Assembly: GCA_934757825.1 (NCBI GenBank)
Contig: CAKVLP010000001.1
Location: 310,001 to 374,000, forward strand
Length of the DNA stretch: 64,000 nucleotides
Source of the DNA: an uncultured Clostridia bacterium
GTDB lineage: Bacteria > Bacillota > Clostridia > Christensenellales > UBA1242
Direction of reading: 5' to 3'
Shown: positions 27,342 through 36,133 of the stretch, piece by piece
Layout of the letters: each line of letters opens with the position of its first letter
Numbering within the stretch: the first letter of the stretch is position 1
Position numbers and translations under genes: made by a program
Notes under the pieces: model-generated
Databases searched by the model: none
What the model saw: only the letters and a program-made list of their open reading frames with translations
What the model was told of the DNA's origin: nothing

Positions 27342-28595
27342 ATGTATTACAACTATAATATTGATGAAAAAATTATAAAATTATCGCAAGAAGTTGAGGT
27401 AGAACTAACTCCGATTTTTAAGCAGTTTGACGAAACTTGCCTTTTTAACAGCGCAAAAGTTTTGAAGGCGTTCCAGGACAACAGGGTGGGCGTAAACGAT
27501 TTTAGCGAAATAACTGGCTACGGCTACACCGACGAGGGGCGAGACAAATTAGAGCGAATTTACGCGCAGATTTTTAAGGCGGAAGACGCGCTTGTTAGAC
27601 CTCAAATAATGTCGGGCACACACGTGATTTACCTTACATTTTCGGGGCTATTGAAAACTGGCGACACATTTATTTCTATCACCGGCGAGCCATACGATTC
27701 TCTAAAAACCATAATTGGTCTTAGCGGAGACAGCCGAAATTCGCTTATCAAAAACGGAATTAACTACGAGCAAATCAACCTAATTAACGACGATTTTGAT
27801 ATTGAAGCAATTAAAAACAGGCTACAAAAAAGCAAAGTAAAACTTGTGGAAATCCAAAGGTCACGCGGTTATAGCGAGAGAAAAAGCCTAAGCATTGAAA
27901 AAATTGAACGCGTAATTAAAGCCATAAGGGAAGTGGACAAAGACGTAATTATTATGGTGGACAATTGTTACGGCGACCTTGTGGAGAAGAAAGAACCAAT
28001 CGAAGTGGGCGCCGACGTGATAGTGGGTTCGCTTATCAAAAACCTTGGCGGTGGCGAGGTGAAAACGGGCGGATACATTGTGGGCAAAAAGGAATATGTA
28101 AACGATGTTGCAGATCGCTTTTCAGCACCCGGCCTTGGCAAAGAACTTGGCGCAAACCTAAACCAACTTTTGAGTTTTTATAAAGGCTTATTCAACGCGC
28201 CAGTTGTAGTAAAAAACAGCCTAAAAACTATGGTTTTTGCTAGTCGAATGTTAGAAAAATTAGGTTTTAGCGTAGACCCAACAAGCGACGAAGAGCGCAC
28301 CGACATTATCCAAACAATTACGCTAAATAGCGAGAAAAACCTTGTAAACTTCTGCAAAGGAATTCAAGCGGGGAGCCCAATAGACAGTTATGTGACACCA
28401 ATCCCAGCACCAATGCCAGGTTACCCCGACGACGAAGTTATGGCGGGTGGAAGTTTTATAGAAGGCTCAACAATTGAATTGAGTTGCGACGGTCCAGTTA
28501 AACCTCCATACATCGCATATATGCAAGGCGGATTAACCTACGAATATGGCAAACTTGGAATAATGATAGGCCTTAACGAAATCCTTAAAAAGTAA
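27342..28595 (+). CDS. YnbB-like PLP-dependent enzyme (methionine gamma-lyase / aluminum resistance family)
   Basis: This 417-aa fold-type I PLP protein belongs to the family named for B. subtilis YnbB. ITGYGYTDEGRDKLERIYA and PQIMSGTHVIYLTFSGLL are characteristic. IMVDNCYGDLVE holds the Asp that contacts the PLP ring nitrogen, and the Schiff-base Lys near residue 233 is in GSLIKNLGGG. The C-terminal PAPMPGYPDDEVMAGGSFIEGSTIELSCDGP is the family's most conserved stretch. GAGGAT precedes the ATG. The physiological substrate of this family is not established. In many Bacillota it sits near hfq and miaA, which is not the case here. Confidence 0.9.
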   Translation: MYYNYNIDEKIIKLSQEVEVELTPIFKQFDETCLFNSAKVLKAFQDNRVGVNDFSEITGYGYTDEGRDKLERIYAQIFKAEDALVRPQIMSGTHVIYLTFSGLLKTGDTFISITGEPYDSLKTIIGLSGDSRNSLIKNGINYEQINLINDDFDIEAIKNRLQKSKVKLVEIQRSRGYSERKSLSIEKIERVIKAIREVDKDVIIMVDNCYGDLVEKKEPIEVGADVIVGSLIKNLGGGEVKTGGYIVGKKEYVNDVADRFSAPGLGKELGANLNQLLSFYKGLFNAPVVVKNSLKTMVFASRMLEKLGFSVDPTSDEERTDIIQTITLNSEKNLVNFCKGIQAGSPIDSYVTPIPAPMPGYPDDEVMAGGSFIEGSTIELSCDGPVKPPYIAYMQGGLTYEYGKLGIMIGLNEILKK

Positions 28596-28718
28596 AATTA
28601 GTAAGGATTAACTATAAATACTTTTAATAATATCGACATACTCAAACGTAGTACAATGTCAATATTATTAAATATAATATAGGATAGATATAATTAAGGA
28701 CAATAAACCACAAAAAAA

Positions 28719-28748
28719 CAAAAAAGGCTTTAAATAAAGCCTTTTTTC
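28719..28748. terminator. Bidirectional terminator
   Basis: The stem AAAAAAGGCTTT/AAAGCCTTTTTT with loop AAAT lies between the convergent YnbB-like gene and the leftward unknown gene. Confidence 0.87.
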
Positions 28749-28760
28749 ATACTTATAATA

Positions 28761-29552
28761 TTATCTTTTTATAGGGTCGCCGTCCTCGTCAACTTTTTCG
28801 CGAACATATTTACTTGCATCGCTAAAAGTGTTTTGTTCAAGGAAATAGTAGGTTGATCTTTGCGACATTTTATCGTCAAGCAAAAACGTTTCGATTGGTT
28901 TTATTCTGACATTTCTTCTTGTTCTAGCGTAGTAATTCATATTGTCCATTGATGTGTCAAAATACTCGTTTGTGGAGGTTTTGTCATCCATTCCCACATA
29001 AAAATCTGTAAAGGATCTCATTGTGGAGTCGGGCAAATATCTAAAAAACATAGTGTGTCTATTTTTATCCCCTCGAATATTGTACGCTTCACAATCCAAA
29101 ATACCGTACTTATATGTAATATATTCTTTAAAATCCTTAATTTGAACGTCTCTATTCGACATTAGCATTGCAGCGTACGAAAGGGTTTCGCAAGTGCCAC
29201 TTTTATTTAAAAACACATTAGCAACATCAATACCATAACTCTTCAAGCGTTGCGCCTGCTCATCAACAGACACATCTCTGGTTTTTTGTAGCCTTGCTAG
29301 TTCGTTATGGTAATCATAAAACGCCTTTTCTGGAAATTTTACATTTTTTCTTAGATACTCGTACATTTCCTTTAAGTAGAAATACTGAACAGTAGTAGGC
29401 GAGGCTGTATATTGTGCCTTAGCCTCCTTTAATGCCTTCTTGAAAAAGTACTCTTGCAATTCGTTTGCTTTATCAAGAACTTTATCAGCAATATTAGCCT
29501 CTTTTACAACTGGGTTATTTTTCCATCCAAAAATTGTTTCCCAATTTATCAT
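28761..29552 (-). CDS. Unknown protein with transglutaminase-like Cys/His pattern
   Basis: This is a 263-aa soluble protein with no recognised name. The ATG at 29552 (MINWETIFGW) follows GAGAGGG and is preferred over an upstream in-frame start. The N-terminal third is helical and charged. At about residues 140-152 it reads NKSGTCETLSYAAML, which resembles the catalytic Cys block of transglutaminase-like proteins (G-x-C-x-x-x-A). A candidate His follows in NRHTMFFRYLP and an Asp in TDFYVGMDD. No signal peptide is seen. It stands between gyrA and the YnbB-like gene without a close partner. The fold assignment is tentative. Confidence 0.65.
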   Translation of the reverse strand: MINWETIFGWKNNPVVKEANIADKVLDKANELQEYFFKKALKEAKAQYTASPTTVQYFYLKEMYEYLRKNVKFPEKAFYDYHNELARLQKTRDVSVDEQAQRLKSYGIDVANVFLNKSGTCETLSYAAMLMSNRDVQIKDFKEYITYKYGILDCEAYNIRGDKNRHTMFFRYLPDSTMRSFTDFYVGMDDKTSTNEYFDTSMDNMNYYARTRRNVRIKPIETFLLDDKMSQRSTYYFLEQNTFSDASKYVREKVDEDGDPIKR

Positions 29553-29597
29553 AATTTTTTCCCTCTCTAATTTTCCTAATTTTATTATATCAAACAA

Positions 29598-29909
29598 AAT
29601 CCGTTTGTCAAGGGGCGACTTTTTTAAGAGTTGTTACATTTATTTTCTAAATCTGTCGAAAATTGTCGAATAGTGTATAAAAAACTTTTAATTTTGATTG
29701 GTAACATTTAAAAACATACACAGAGCAACAGATAAATAATTAAAGATTTTTAAAGCCATAAGGAGATAAATTGAATAAAAAGCATAAAAAAATATGATAA
29801 TACAATATAAAAAAATATAATGATATCAACATAAAAAAGAGAGCAGGCGCTCTCTTTTTTTAACTATTAAAATTTAAACGATATCTTAAATATTAAACAC
29901 TATTTCCAA
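29598..29909. other. AT-rich spacer with the gyrA terminator
   Basis: This 312-base gap lies between the unknown protein gene and the end of gyrA. It contains only A/T runs and the hairpin at 29833-29862. I see no gene. Confidence 0.5.
29833..29862 (-). terminator. Terminator of gyrBA
   Basis: A perfect stem AAAAGAGAGC/GCTCTCTTTT with loop AGGC and an A/T flank lies about 50 bases after the gyrA stop on the minus strand. Confidence 0.85.
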
Positions 29910-32492
29910 TTAGTCAAGCAAACTATCGTCTTCTTGGGCTAGGGTAGGTTCTTCTGCTGGCATATCGTCGAATTCTTCGATGTTTTCGGCGGTTTCAACT
30001 ACGCCTTCTTCCATATTTTCAGCAAGTGTTTGCTCTTCTTCCTCGCTTGGAGTGATTGCAACAGCGATTATTTTGCCGTTTTTACGCATTTTCATAATCC
30101 TTACACCCTTGGTGTTTCTGCCGATAATGCTAATTTCGCTTGCTTTAATACGAATAATTTGACCGTCATCGCAAATTATCATAATATCGTCGTTTTCCGA
30201 AACTTGTTTTAGGTTTACAAGTCCGCCAGTAACTTCGTTGAAGATGCCGGCCTTAATACCTTTTCCGTTACGACCTTGAACACGATATTCGTCTGGATTG
30301 CTACGTTTGCCGAAGCCGTATTCGCTTATAGTAAGCATTTGTAGATTTGGATTAACAACAGCCATATCCACAATGTATTCGCCCTCTTCTAGGCGGATTG
30401 ATTTAACTCCGACTGTTTCACGGCCAAGCACTCTCACGAATTTTTCGTGGAATCTAATACATTTGCCCGAACTACTTGCCATAATAATTTCGTCGTCACC
30501 AGTGGTTACGTACACACTTATCAATTCGTCGCCCTCGTTAAGTTTGATGGCTATTTTGCCATTTTTACGGATTGAAGCGAATTCTTCTAGTTTTGTCTTT
30601 TTAATCATTCCATATTTGGTGCTCATCATCAAATATCCGCTTGATTTGTCGGCGATTGGAATAATTGTAGTAATTCGCTCGTCTTGGTCTAGTTGTAACA
30701 AGTTTACAAACGCTCTTCCCTTGGCTTGTTTTTGCGCTTCTGGGATTTCGTATGCTTTCATTGTGTATACTTTACCCTTGTTACTGAAACAGAACAAGTC
30801 GTCGTGAGTAGAAGTAACGTAAATACTCTCAACAAAGTCTTCTTCTTTGGTTTTATGAGCGCTTACGCCCATTCCGCCACGATGTTGGGCCTTGTACTCG
30901 CTAACTGGCATACGTTTAATGTATCCGCCGTGAGTAAGTGTAACAACAACATTTTCTTTCTTAATAAGGTCGGCGATGTCGATTTCGCTATAATCATAAC
31001 TGATTTCACTCTTTCTAGGAACACCATAAGTCTCTTTAATTTCAAGCAAGTCGTGCTTAATAATCATAAGCACTTTTTCTTCACTAGCAAGAATTTCTTT
31101 AAATTCTCTAATTGCGTTTTCGGTGCTAATAAGGTCTTGTTTTAGTTTTTCAACTTCAAGACCAGTAAGTCTTTGAAGACGCATATCTAGGATTGCGGTT
31201 GCTTGTTTTTCGGTAAGTTCGAAAAGTTTTACAAGTTTTGCAATAGCGTCGTTTTTATCATCGGAAAGTTTGATAGTACGAATTACCTCGTCAATATTTG
31301 CCTGAGCAATTACAAGACCTTGAAGAATGTGTGCCTTTTGCTCTGCCTTATCCAAATCAAACTTAGTACGACGAATAATAACGTCCTTTTGGAAATCTAG
31401 GTAATAACTCAAAATTTGTTTTAGGTTAAGAATTTTTGGAACGCCGTCTACAAGTGCTAGCATAATTGCTCCGAATGACACTTGAAGTTGGGTGTGTTTG
31501 TATAGGGTATTAAGCACAACCTGAGCATTTGCGTCTTTTTTAATTTCAATTACAATACGCATACCTTCACGGTCACTTTCTTCCTTAATATCGCTAATAC
31601 CTTCAATCCTTTTAGCCTTAACTAAATCGGCAATTTGAATTATAAGTTTTGCTTTGTTTACTTGATATGGGATTTCGGAAATAACAATTCTTTGTTTTGT
31701 GCCATTAGCGTAATCCTCAATCTCGGCACGGCTTCTAATATAGAAGGAGCCTTTACCGGTCTTATACATATCCTTAATGCCTTTTCTACCCATAATTAAA
31801 GCACGTGTAGGGAAGTCTGGACCTGGAATATACTTGCACAATTCGTCAATATCTATATCTTTATTGTCAATAAGTGCTAAGACACCGTCAATAACCTCAC
31901 TTAAATTGTGTGGAGGAATATTGGTAGCCATACCAACAGCGATACCATCACTACCATTGACAAGTAGGTTTGGGAAACGCGAAGGAAGTACAACTGGTTG
32001 CATTAAAGTGTCATCAAAGTTTGGATAGAAATCAACTGTTTCCTTGTCGATTTCTCTTAACATCTCAATAGCAAGTTTGCTCATACGAGCCTCGGTATAA
32101 CGATAAGCAGCGGCGCCGTCACCATCGACACTACCAAAGTTTCCGTGGCCGTCTACAAGTGGTAGGTTAATGGAGAAGTCTTGCGCAAGACGAACAAGCG
32201 CGTCGTACACCGAACTATCGCCGTGTGGGTGATATTTACCAAGCACATCACCGACGATGGTAGCACATTTTTTGTAAGGTTTGTCAGGAGTAAGACCAAG
32301 TTCGTTCATAGAATACAAAATTCTACGATGTACGGGTTTTAGACCGTCTCTAACGTCTGGAATAGCACGGCTAACGTTTACAGCCATTGCATAGGCAATA
32401 AATGACTTTTCAAGTTCTTCCTTAACCTTAACGTCTATAACTTTTGAGTTGTCAACTTTTTCTAAAATTTCGTCAATATCTTTTTTATCCAT
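29910..32492 (-). CDS. gyrA: DNA gyrase subunit A
   Basis: This 860-aa subunit cuts and rejoins DNA for negative supercoiling. The quinolone-resistance region reads KYHPHGDSSVYDALVRLAQ near residue 85, with the Ser and Asp equivalent to E. coli Ser83 and Asp87 both unchanged. The catalytic Tyr is in AAAYRYTEARM near residue 130. The C-terminal beta-pinwheel has six blade repeats (for example DDLFCFSNKGKVYTM). The GyrA box is degenerate: QHRGGMG where QRRGGKG is usual. The tail is acidic, ending AEEPTLAQEDDSLLD. It follows gyrB by 14 bases with GGAGTG as SD, so it forms a gyrBA operon. Confidence 0.97.
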   Translation of the reverse strand: MDKKDIDEILEKVDNSKVIDVKVKEELEKSFIAYAMAVNVSRAIPDVRDGLKPVHRRILYSMNELGLTPDKPYKKCATIVGDVLGKYHPHGDSSVYDALVRLAQDFSINLPLVDGHGNFGSVDGDGAAAYRYTEARMSKLAIEMLREIDKETVDFYPNFDDTLMQPVVLPSRFPNLLVNGSDGIAVGMATNIPPHNLSEVIDGVLALIDNKDIDIDELCKYIPGPDFPTRALIMGRKGIKDMYKTGKGSFYIRSRAEIEDYANGTKQRIVISEIPYQVNKAKLIIQIADLVKAKRIEGISDIKEESDREGMRIVIEIKKDANAQVVLNTLYKHTQLQVSFGAIMLALVDGVPKILNLKQILSYYLDFQKDVIIRRTKFDLDKAEQKAHILQGLVIAQANIDEVIRTIKLSDDKNDAIAKLVKLFELTEKQATAILDMRLQRLTGLEVEKLKQDLISTENAIREFKEILASEEKVLMIIKHDLLEIKETYGVPRKSEISYDYSEIDIADLIKKENVVVTLTHGGYIKRMPVSEYKAQHRGGMGVSAHKTKEEDFVESIYVTSTHDDLFCFSNKGKVYTMKAYEIPEAQKQAKGRAFVNLLQLDQDERITTIIPIADKSSGYLMMSTKYGMIKKTKLEEFASIRKNGKIAIKLNEGDELISVYVTTGDDEIIMASSSGKCIRFHEKFVRVLGRETVGVKSIRLEEGEYIVDMAVVNPNLQMLTISEYGFGKRSNPDEYRVQGRNGKGIKAGIFNEVTGGLVNLKQVSENDDIMIICDDGQIIRIKASEISIIGRNTKGVRIMKMRKNGKIIAVAITPSEEEEQTLAENMEEGVVETAENIEEFDDMPAEEPTLAQEDDSLLD

Positions 32493-32506
32493 TTTGCCTA
32501 CACTCC

Positions 32507-34435
32507 TTAAATATCTAAGTCCTTAACAAGATTTGCGTTTTGCTCTATAAACTCACGCCTTACTTCTGGATCTTCGCCCATAAGTTTTGTAAATGTCTCA
32601 TCAGCAACAACCGCATCTTCCATAGTAACGCGAAGTAAAACTCTGTTTTCTGGGTTCATAGTTGTTTCCCAAAGTTGTTCTGGGTTCATCTCGCCTAGAC
32701 CTTTATAACGTTGTAATGTTACTTTTGGACGTCCCATTTTGTCTAGGATTTGATTTAGTTCGTCGTCACTATAAGCGTAATGTGTCTCTTTGCCGTACGC
32801 GATTTTGTAAAGAGGTGGTTGGGCGATGTAAACGTGTCCCTTTTCAATAAGTGGTTGCATAAATCTAAATATGAATGTCAAAAGAAGTATTCTAATATGG
32901 CTTCCGTCGACATCAGCATCGGTCATAATAATAATTTTGTCATAACGAAGTTTTTCCTCGTTAAACTCACTACTTACGCCACAACCAAACGCTGTAATCA
33001 TATTTTTGATTGTTTCACTTCCCATAACTCTATGAAGCGATGCTTTTTCTACGTTTAGGATTTTGCCTCTTAGTGGCAAGATTGCTTGGAAACGTCTGTC
33101 ACGTCCTTGTTTTGCACTTCCGCCAGCGCTATCGCCCTCTACAAGGTAAATTTCGCTTTGAGAACGGTCTTTGGAGGTACAATCGGCAAGTTTGCCAGGA
33201 AGTGTGGTACTTTCTAGTATCCCTTTACGTCTTGTAAGGTCGCGTGCGTTTCTCGCTGCGTCTCTCGCTCTCTTTGCGGTTATACATTTTAGAACAAGTT
33301 CTTTTCCAATACTTGGGTTTTCTTCCAAATAATCGCCAAACTTCTCAGTCATAGCGTCGCTTACAATCTTTCGCATTTCGCTATTGCCAAGTTTTGTTTT
33401 GGTCTGACCCTCGAATTGTGGGTCTTTAAGTTTTACGCTAATAATTGCGGTCAAACCCTCTCTAACATCGTCTCCGCTAAGTTTTTCGGTTTCTTTTAAA
33501 ATCCTATTGTTTTTGCCGTAGTCGTTAATGATTTTAGTAAGAGAGTTTTTAAAGCCTTCCAAGTGGGTTCCACCTTCTTCGGTGTTAATGTTGTTGGCAT
33601 AAGAGTTGATAATCTCGTTGTAGCCATTATTATACTGGAACGCAATTTCAACCTCGTTGTCGTCGTTGGCAACATCTACATACACGGTGCCTGGGAACAA
33701 GGTTTCTTTGTTTTTGTTTAAATAATCTACAAACTCTACAATTCCGCCCTCGTAGTGATAAACCTCTTTTAAAGGCTCTTCGTAGCGCAAATCTTCAATG
33801 CTAATGGTTATGCCACGATTTAGGAACGCAATCTCTCTAAAACGCGCTTTTAGCAAGTTGTAGTCAAAGTCTAGGGTTTCAAAAATCTCGTCGTCTGGCA
33901 TAAACGTAACGGTTGTACCAGTGTTTTCGCAAGTACCAACAACTTTAAGCGGATATTGAGGAATACCTCTACGATAAAGTTGTTCGTGAACTTTGCCGTC
34001 CTGATAAACGGTCACTTCAAGCCATTCGGAAAGTGCGTTTACACAACTAAGTCCTACGCCGTGCAATCCGCCCGAAATCTTGTAGCCCTCGCCACCAAAT
34101 TTTCCGCCCGCGTGAAGTTTTGTAAGCACAACCTCAACAGCGCTTTTGTGTTCGGTCTTATGCATTCCGCAAGGAATACCACGACCATTGTCGCTAACGG
34201 TACAACTGCCGTCCTTATTAAGGGTTATTTTGATAGTGTCACAATATCCAGCAAGCGACTCGTCGATACTGTTGTCGACAATCTCCTGAACTAGGTGGTG
34301 TAGACCCCTGCTATCGGTGCTACCAATGTACATTCCGGGACGTTTTCTAACTGGCTCCAAACCCTCCAAGACCTGAATGTCGTTCTCGTCATACTTGACC
34401 GATTTCATGTTAACGTGTTGTAAATCTTCTGCCAT
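32507..34435 (-). CDS. gyrB: DNA gyrase subunit B
   Basis: This 642-aa ATPase subunit of gyrase has the GHKL ATP site in HHLVQEIVDNSIDESLAG, DNGRGIP and GLHGVGLSCVNALS. The TOPRIM domain shows EGDSAGGSAKQGRDR, PLRGKILNVEKA and the metal site DADVDGSHI. The C-terminal domain ends NLVKDLDI as in typical GyrB. It is the short, single-TOPRIM Gram-positive form without the enterobacterial insertion. The gene diverges from recF across a 476-base AT-rich spacer, whereas in Bacillus recF and gyrB lie in the same direction. Confidence 0.97.
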   Translation of the reverse strand: MAEDLQHVNMKSVKYDENDIQVLEGLEPVRKRPGMYIGSTDSRGLHHLVQEIVDNSIDESLAGYCDTIKITLNKDGSCTVSDNGRGIPCGMHKTEHKSAVEVVLTKLHAGGKFGGEGYKISGGLHGVGLSCVNALSEWLEVTVYQDGKVHEQLYRRGIPQYPLKVVGTCENTGTTVTFMPDDEIFETLDFDYNLLKARFREIAFLNRGITISIEDLRYEEPLKEVYHYEGGIVEFVDYLNKNKETLFPGTVYVDVANDDNEVEIAFQYNNGYNEIINSYANNINTEEGGTHLEGFKNSLTKIINDYGKNNRILKETEKLSGDDVREGLTAIISVKLKDPQFEGQTKTKLGNSEMRKIVSDAMTEKFGDYLEENPSIGKELVLKCITAKRARDAARNARDLTRRKGILESTTLPGKLADCTSKDRSQSEIYLVEGDSAGGSAKQGRDRRFQAILPLRGKILNVEKASLHRVMGSETIKNMITAFGCGVSSEFNEEKLRYDKIIIMTDADVDGSHIRILLLTFIFRFMQPLIEKGHVYIAQPPLYKIAYGKETHYAYSDDELNQILDKMGRPKVTLQRYKGLGEMNPEQLWETTMNPENRVLLRVTMEDAVVADETFTKLMGEDPEVRREFIEQNANLVKDLDI

Positions 34436-34865
34436 AATTTTTTACCTACTATATTTTTAGATTTTTTTATAGTTATATAATAACATAAATTATATTATAT
34501 TACAAATAAATTTAATATTTTTATATAAATTATATTATATATAATATATATCAATATTGTGGTGTATTTTTAGGCGCGCACAATCCCTCTATTAGGCTTA
34601 ATATTTGAAAAACATACATTTTTCATTAAAAATCTAATTTAGGGTAAATTTTGGGCGAATTTTTAATAAGTACTAGATAGAGTTAAAGGTTATTAACAAT
34701 TTACAAAATATCAAAAATTATATTTACATAAAAATAAAACAATCAAATGTAATATTGAAACAATTAAATAAAACATAAAAAATAGTGAGTGATTTTTAGC
34801 AAATTTAGAATAAAAACCATATTATTAAAAGATAAAAAATGGGGATTTTGAGGCTTAATTTGGTT
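34436..34865. other. AT-rich divergent spacer between gyrB and recF
   Basis: This is a noncoding region of about 430 bases, very AT-rich, with runs such as TATATTATATATAATATATA near 34530. It must carry the gyrBA promoter. I found only one weak DnaA-box-like site (TTATTAACA, one mismatch), so it is not the main origin, but it could be a second, upstream part of a bipartite origin. Confidence 0.5.
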
Positions 34866-34893
34866 TTGAGAAATTAAGTAATTGTGATATACT
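34866..34893 (+). promoter_or_regulatory. Promoter of recF
   Basis: TTGAGA (34866-34871) and TATACT (34888-34893) are 16 bases apart, 18 bases before the recF start. Confidence 0.6.
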
Positions 34894-34911
34894 AAAAATA
34901 GGGTTAGCAAA

Positions 34912-36027
34912 ATGTATATAAAATCGATAGAACTTAGAAATTTTAGAAACTACGACAATCAGATTATCAATTTTGGTTCCAATATAAATGTTTTGATTGG
35001 AAAAAACGCGCAAGGCAAAACAAACATATTGGAAGGTATTTTTATGTGCGCAATAGGCAAAAGTCCTCGCACAGCAAAGGACAAGGAACTTATTAAATGG
35101 CGTAGTAATTTTGCGAAAGTAACCCTAGAACTTATTAAAAACAAAACGCAGAAAAAAATTGAGGTCTTTATATTCGAAGACCAAAACAAAACGATTAAGA
35201 TAAATTCGCTAGCCATTAAGAAAATGGGCGAACTTATGGGAAACCTAAATGCGATATATTTTTCGCCCGATGAATTAAAACTTGTAAAAGACAGCCCCGA
35301 CCAAAGGCGAAAGTTTATGGACATTGACCTATGTCAATTCGACAAAAATTATTTCTACAACCTTAACAAATACAATCAAATCCTAGTACAGCGAAACAAA
35401 TTATTAAAGACGTCGTTATCCAAAAAATCGCTAGCCGACACTGTGTATATCTGGAACGAGCAACTTGCGACGGTTGGCGCAAAGATAATAATAGACAGAA
35501 TTGCGCTTATTGAAAAGTTAAAAGTGTATTGCAACAACGCGCAAAAATATTTGACCAACAACAAAGAAACGCTCGACCTAAGTTATGTGGGAATGGTGGC
35601 AAGCGACGAGGAAACAATCAAGAAAATGTTGATGGTGGAGTATGAAAAAACGCTCGACAAGGATATGCAACTAGGATACACCACAGTTGGCCCACATCGC
35701 GACGACCTTAAAATAATGGTCAACGGCATTGACATAAGGCATTTTGGGTCGCAAGGACAGCAAAGGACGGTGGCGTTGTCGCTAAAACTTGGCGAACTTG
35801 AAGTGTTTAAGGATAGGTTAGGCGAATATCCAGTGTTATTGCTTGACGACGTGCTTAGCGAACTTGACGGAGCAAGGCAATTAAAGTTGCTAGAAAAAGT
35901 GCAAAACATTCAAACCATTATCACTTGCACCGATTTTGATTTCCGATTTCCGTGCGATAAGTTTACTATCGAAAACGGCAAAATCATCGCGAGCGAATAC
36001 TATAAAGATATGGGAAAAGGCTTGTAA
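34912..36027 (+). CDS. recF: DNA replication and repair protein RecF
   Basis: This 371-aa SMC-like ATPase loads RecA at gaps with RecO and RecR. The Walker A motif GKNAQGKTN is at residues 30-38. The ABC signature region HFGSQGQQRTVALSLKLGE and Walker B with LLLDDVLSELD lie in the last third. Length and start are normal. Location is odd: it precedes dnaA and diverges from gyrB, not between dnaN and gyrB. A terminator separates it from dnaA. Confidence 0.96.
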   Translation: MYIKSIELRNFRNYDNQIINFGSNINVLIGKNAQGKTNILEGIFMCAIGKSPRTAKDKELIKWRSNFAKVTLELIKNKTQKKIEVFIFEDQNKTIKINSLAIKKMGELMGNLNAIYFSPDELKLVKDSPDQRRKFMDIDLCQFDKNYFYNLNKYNQILVQRNKLLKTSLSKKSLADTVYIWNEQLATVGAKIIIDRIALIEKLKVYCNNAQKYLTNNKETLDLSYVGMVASDEETIKKMLMVEYEKTLDKDMQLGYTTVGPHRDDLKIMVNGIDIRHFGSQGQQRTVALSLKLGELEVFKDRLGEYPVLLLDDVLSELDGARQLKLLEKVQNIQTIITCTDFDFRFPCDKFTIENGKIIASEYYKDMGKGL

Positions 36028-36060
36028 AAAACAAACATTTAAGGTGTTTGTTTTTTATTT
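36026..36060 (+). terminator. Terminator of recF
   Basis: The stem AAAAACAAAC/GTTTGTTTTT is followed by a T-rich tail starting at the recF stop, so dnaA needs its own promoter. Confidence 0.7.
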
Positions 36061-36133
36061 TTTGTTTACTTTTCTAAGATTATTTGATAATATCATTATA
36101 AGAAGTATCGATATTTATTTTTGGAGCAACATT

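Noticed and set aside
34436..34865. gyrB-recF spacer as the main origin
   Set aside because: It is AT-rich and divergent, but contains only one imperfect DnaA box.
35936..36133. In-frame extension of DnaA
   Set aside because: It overlaps the end of recF and its terminator; the DnaA domain I start is at 36134 with a ribosome binding site.
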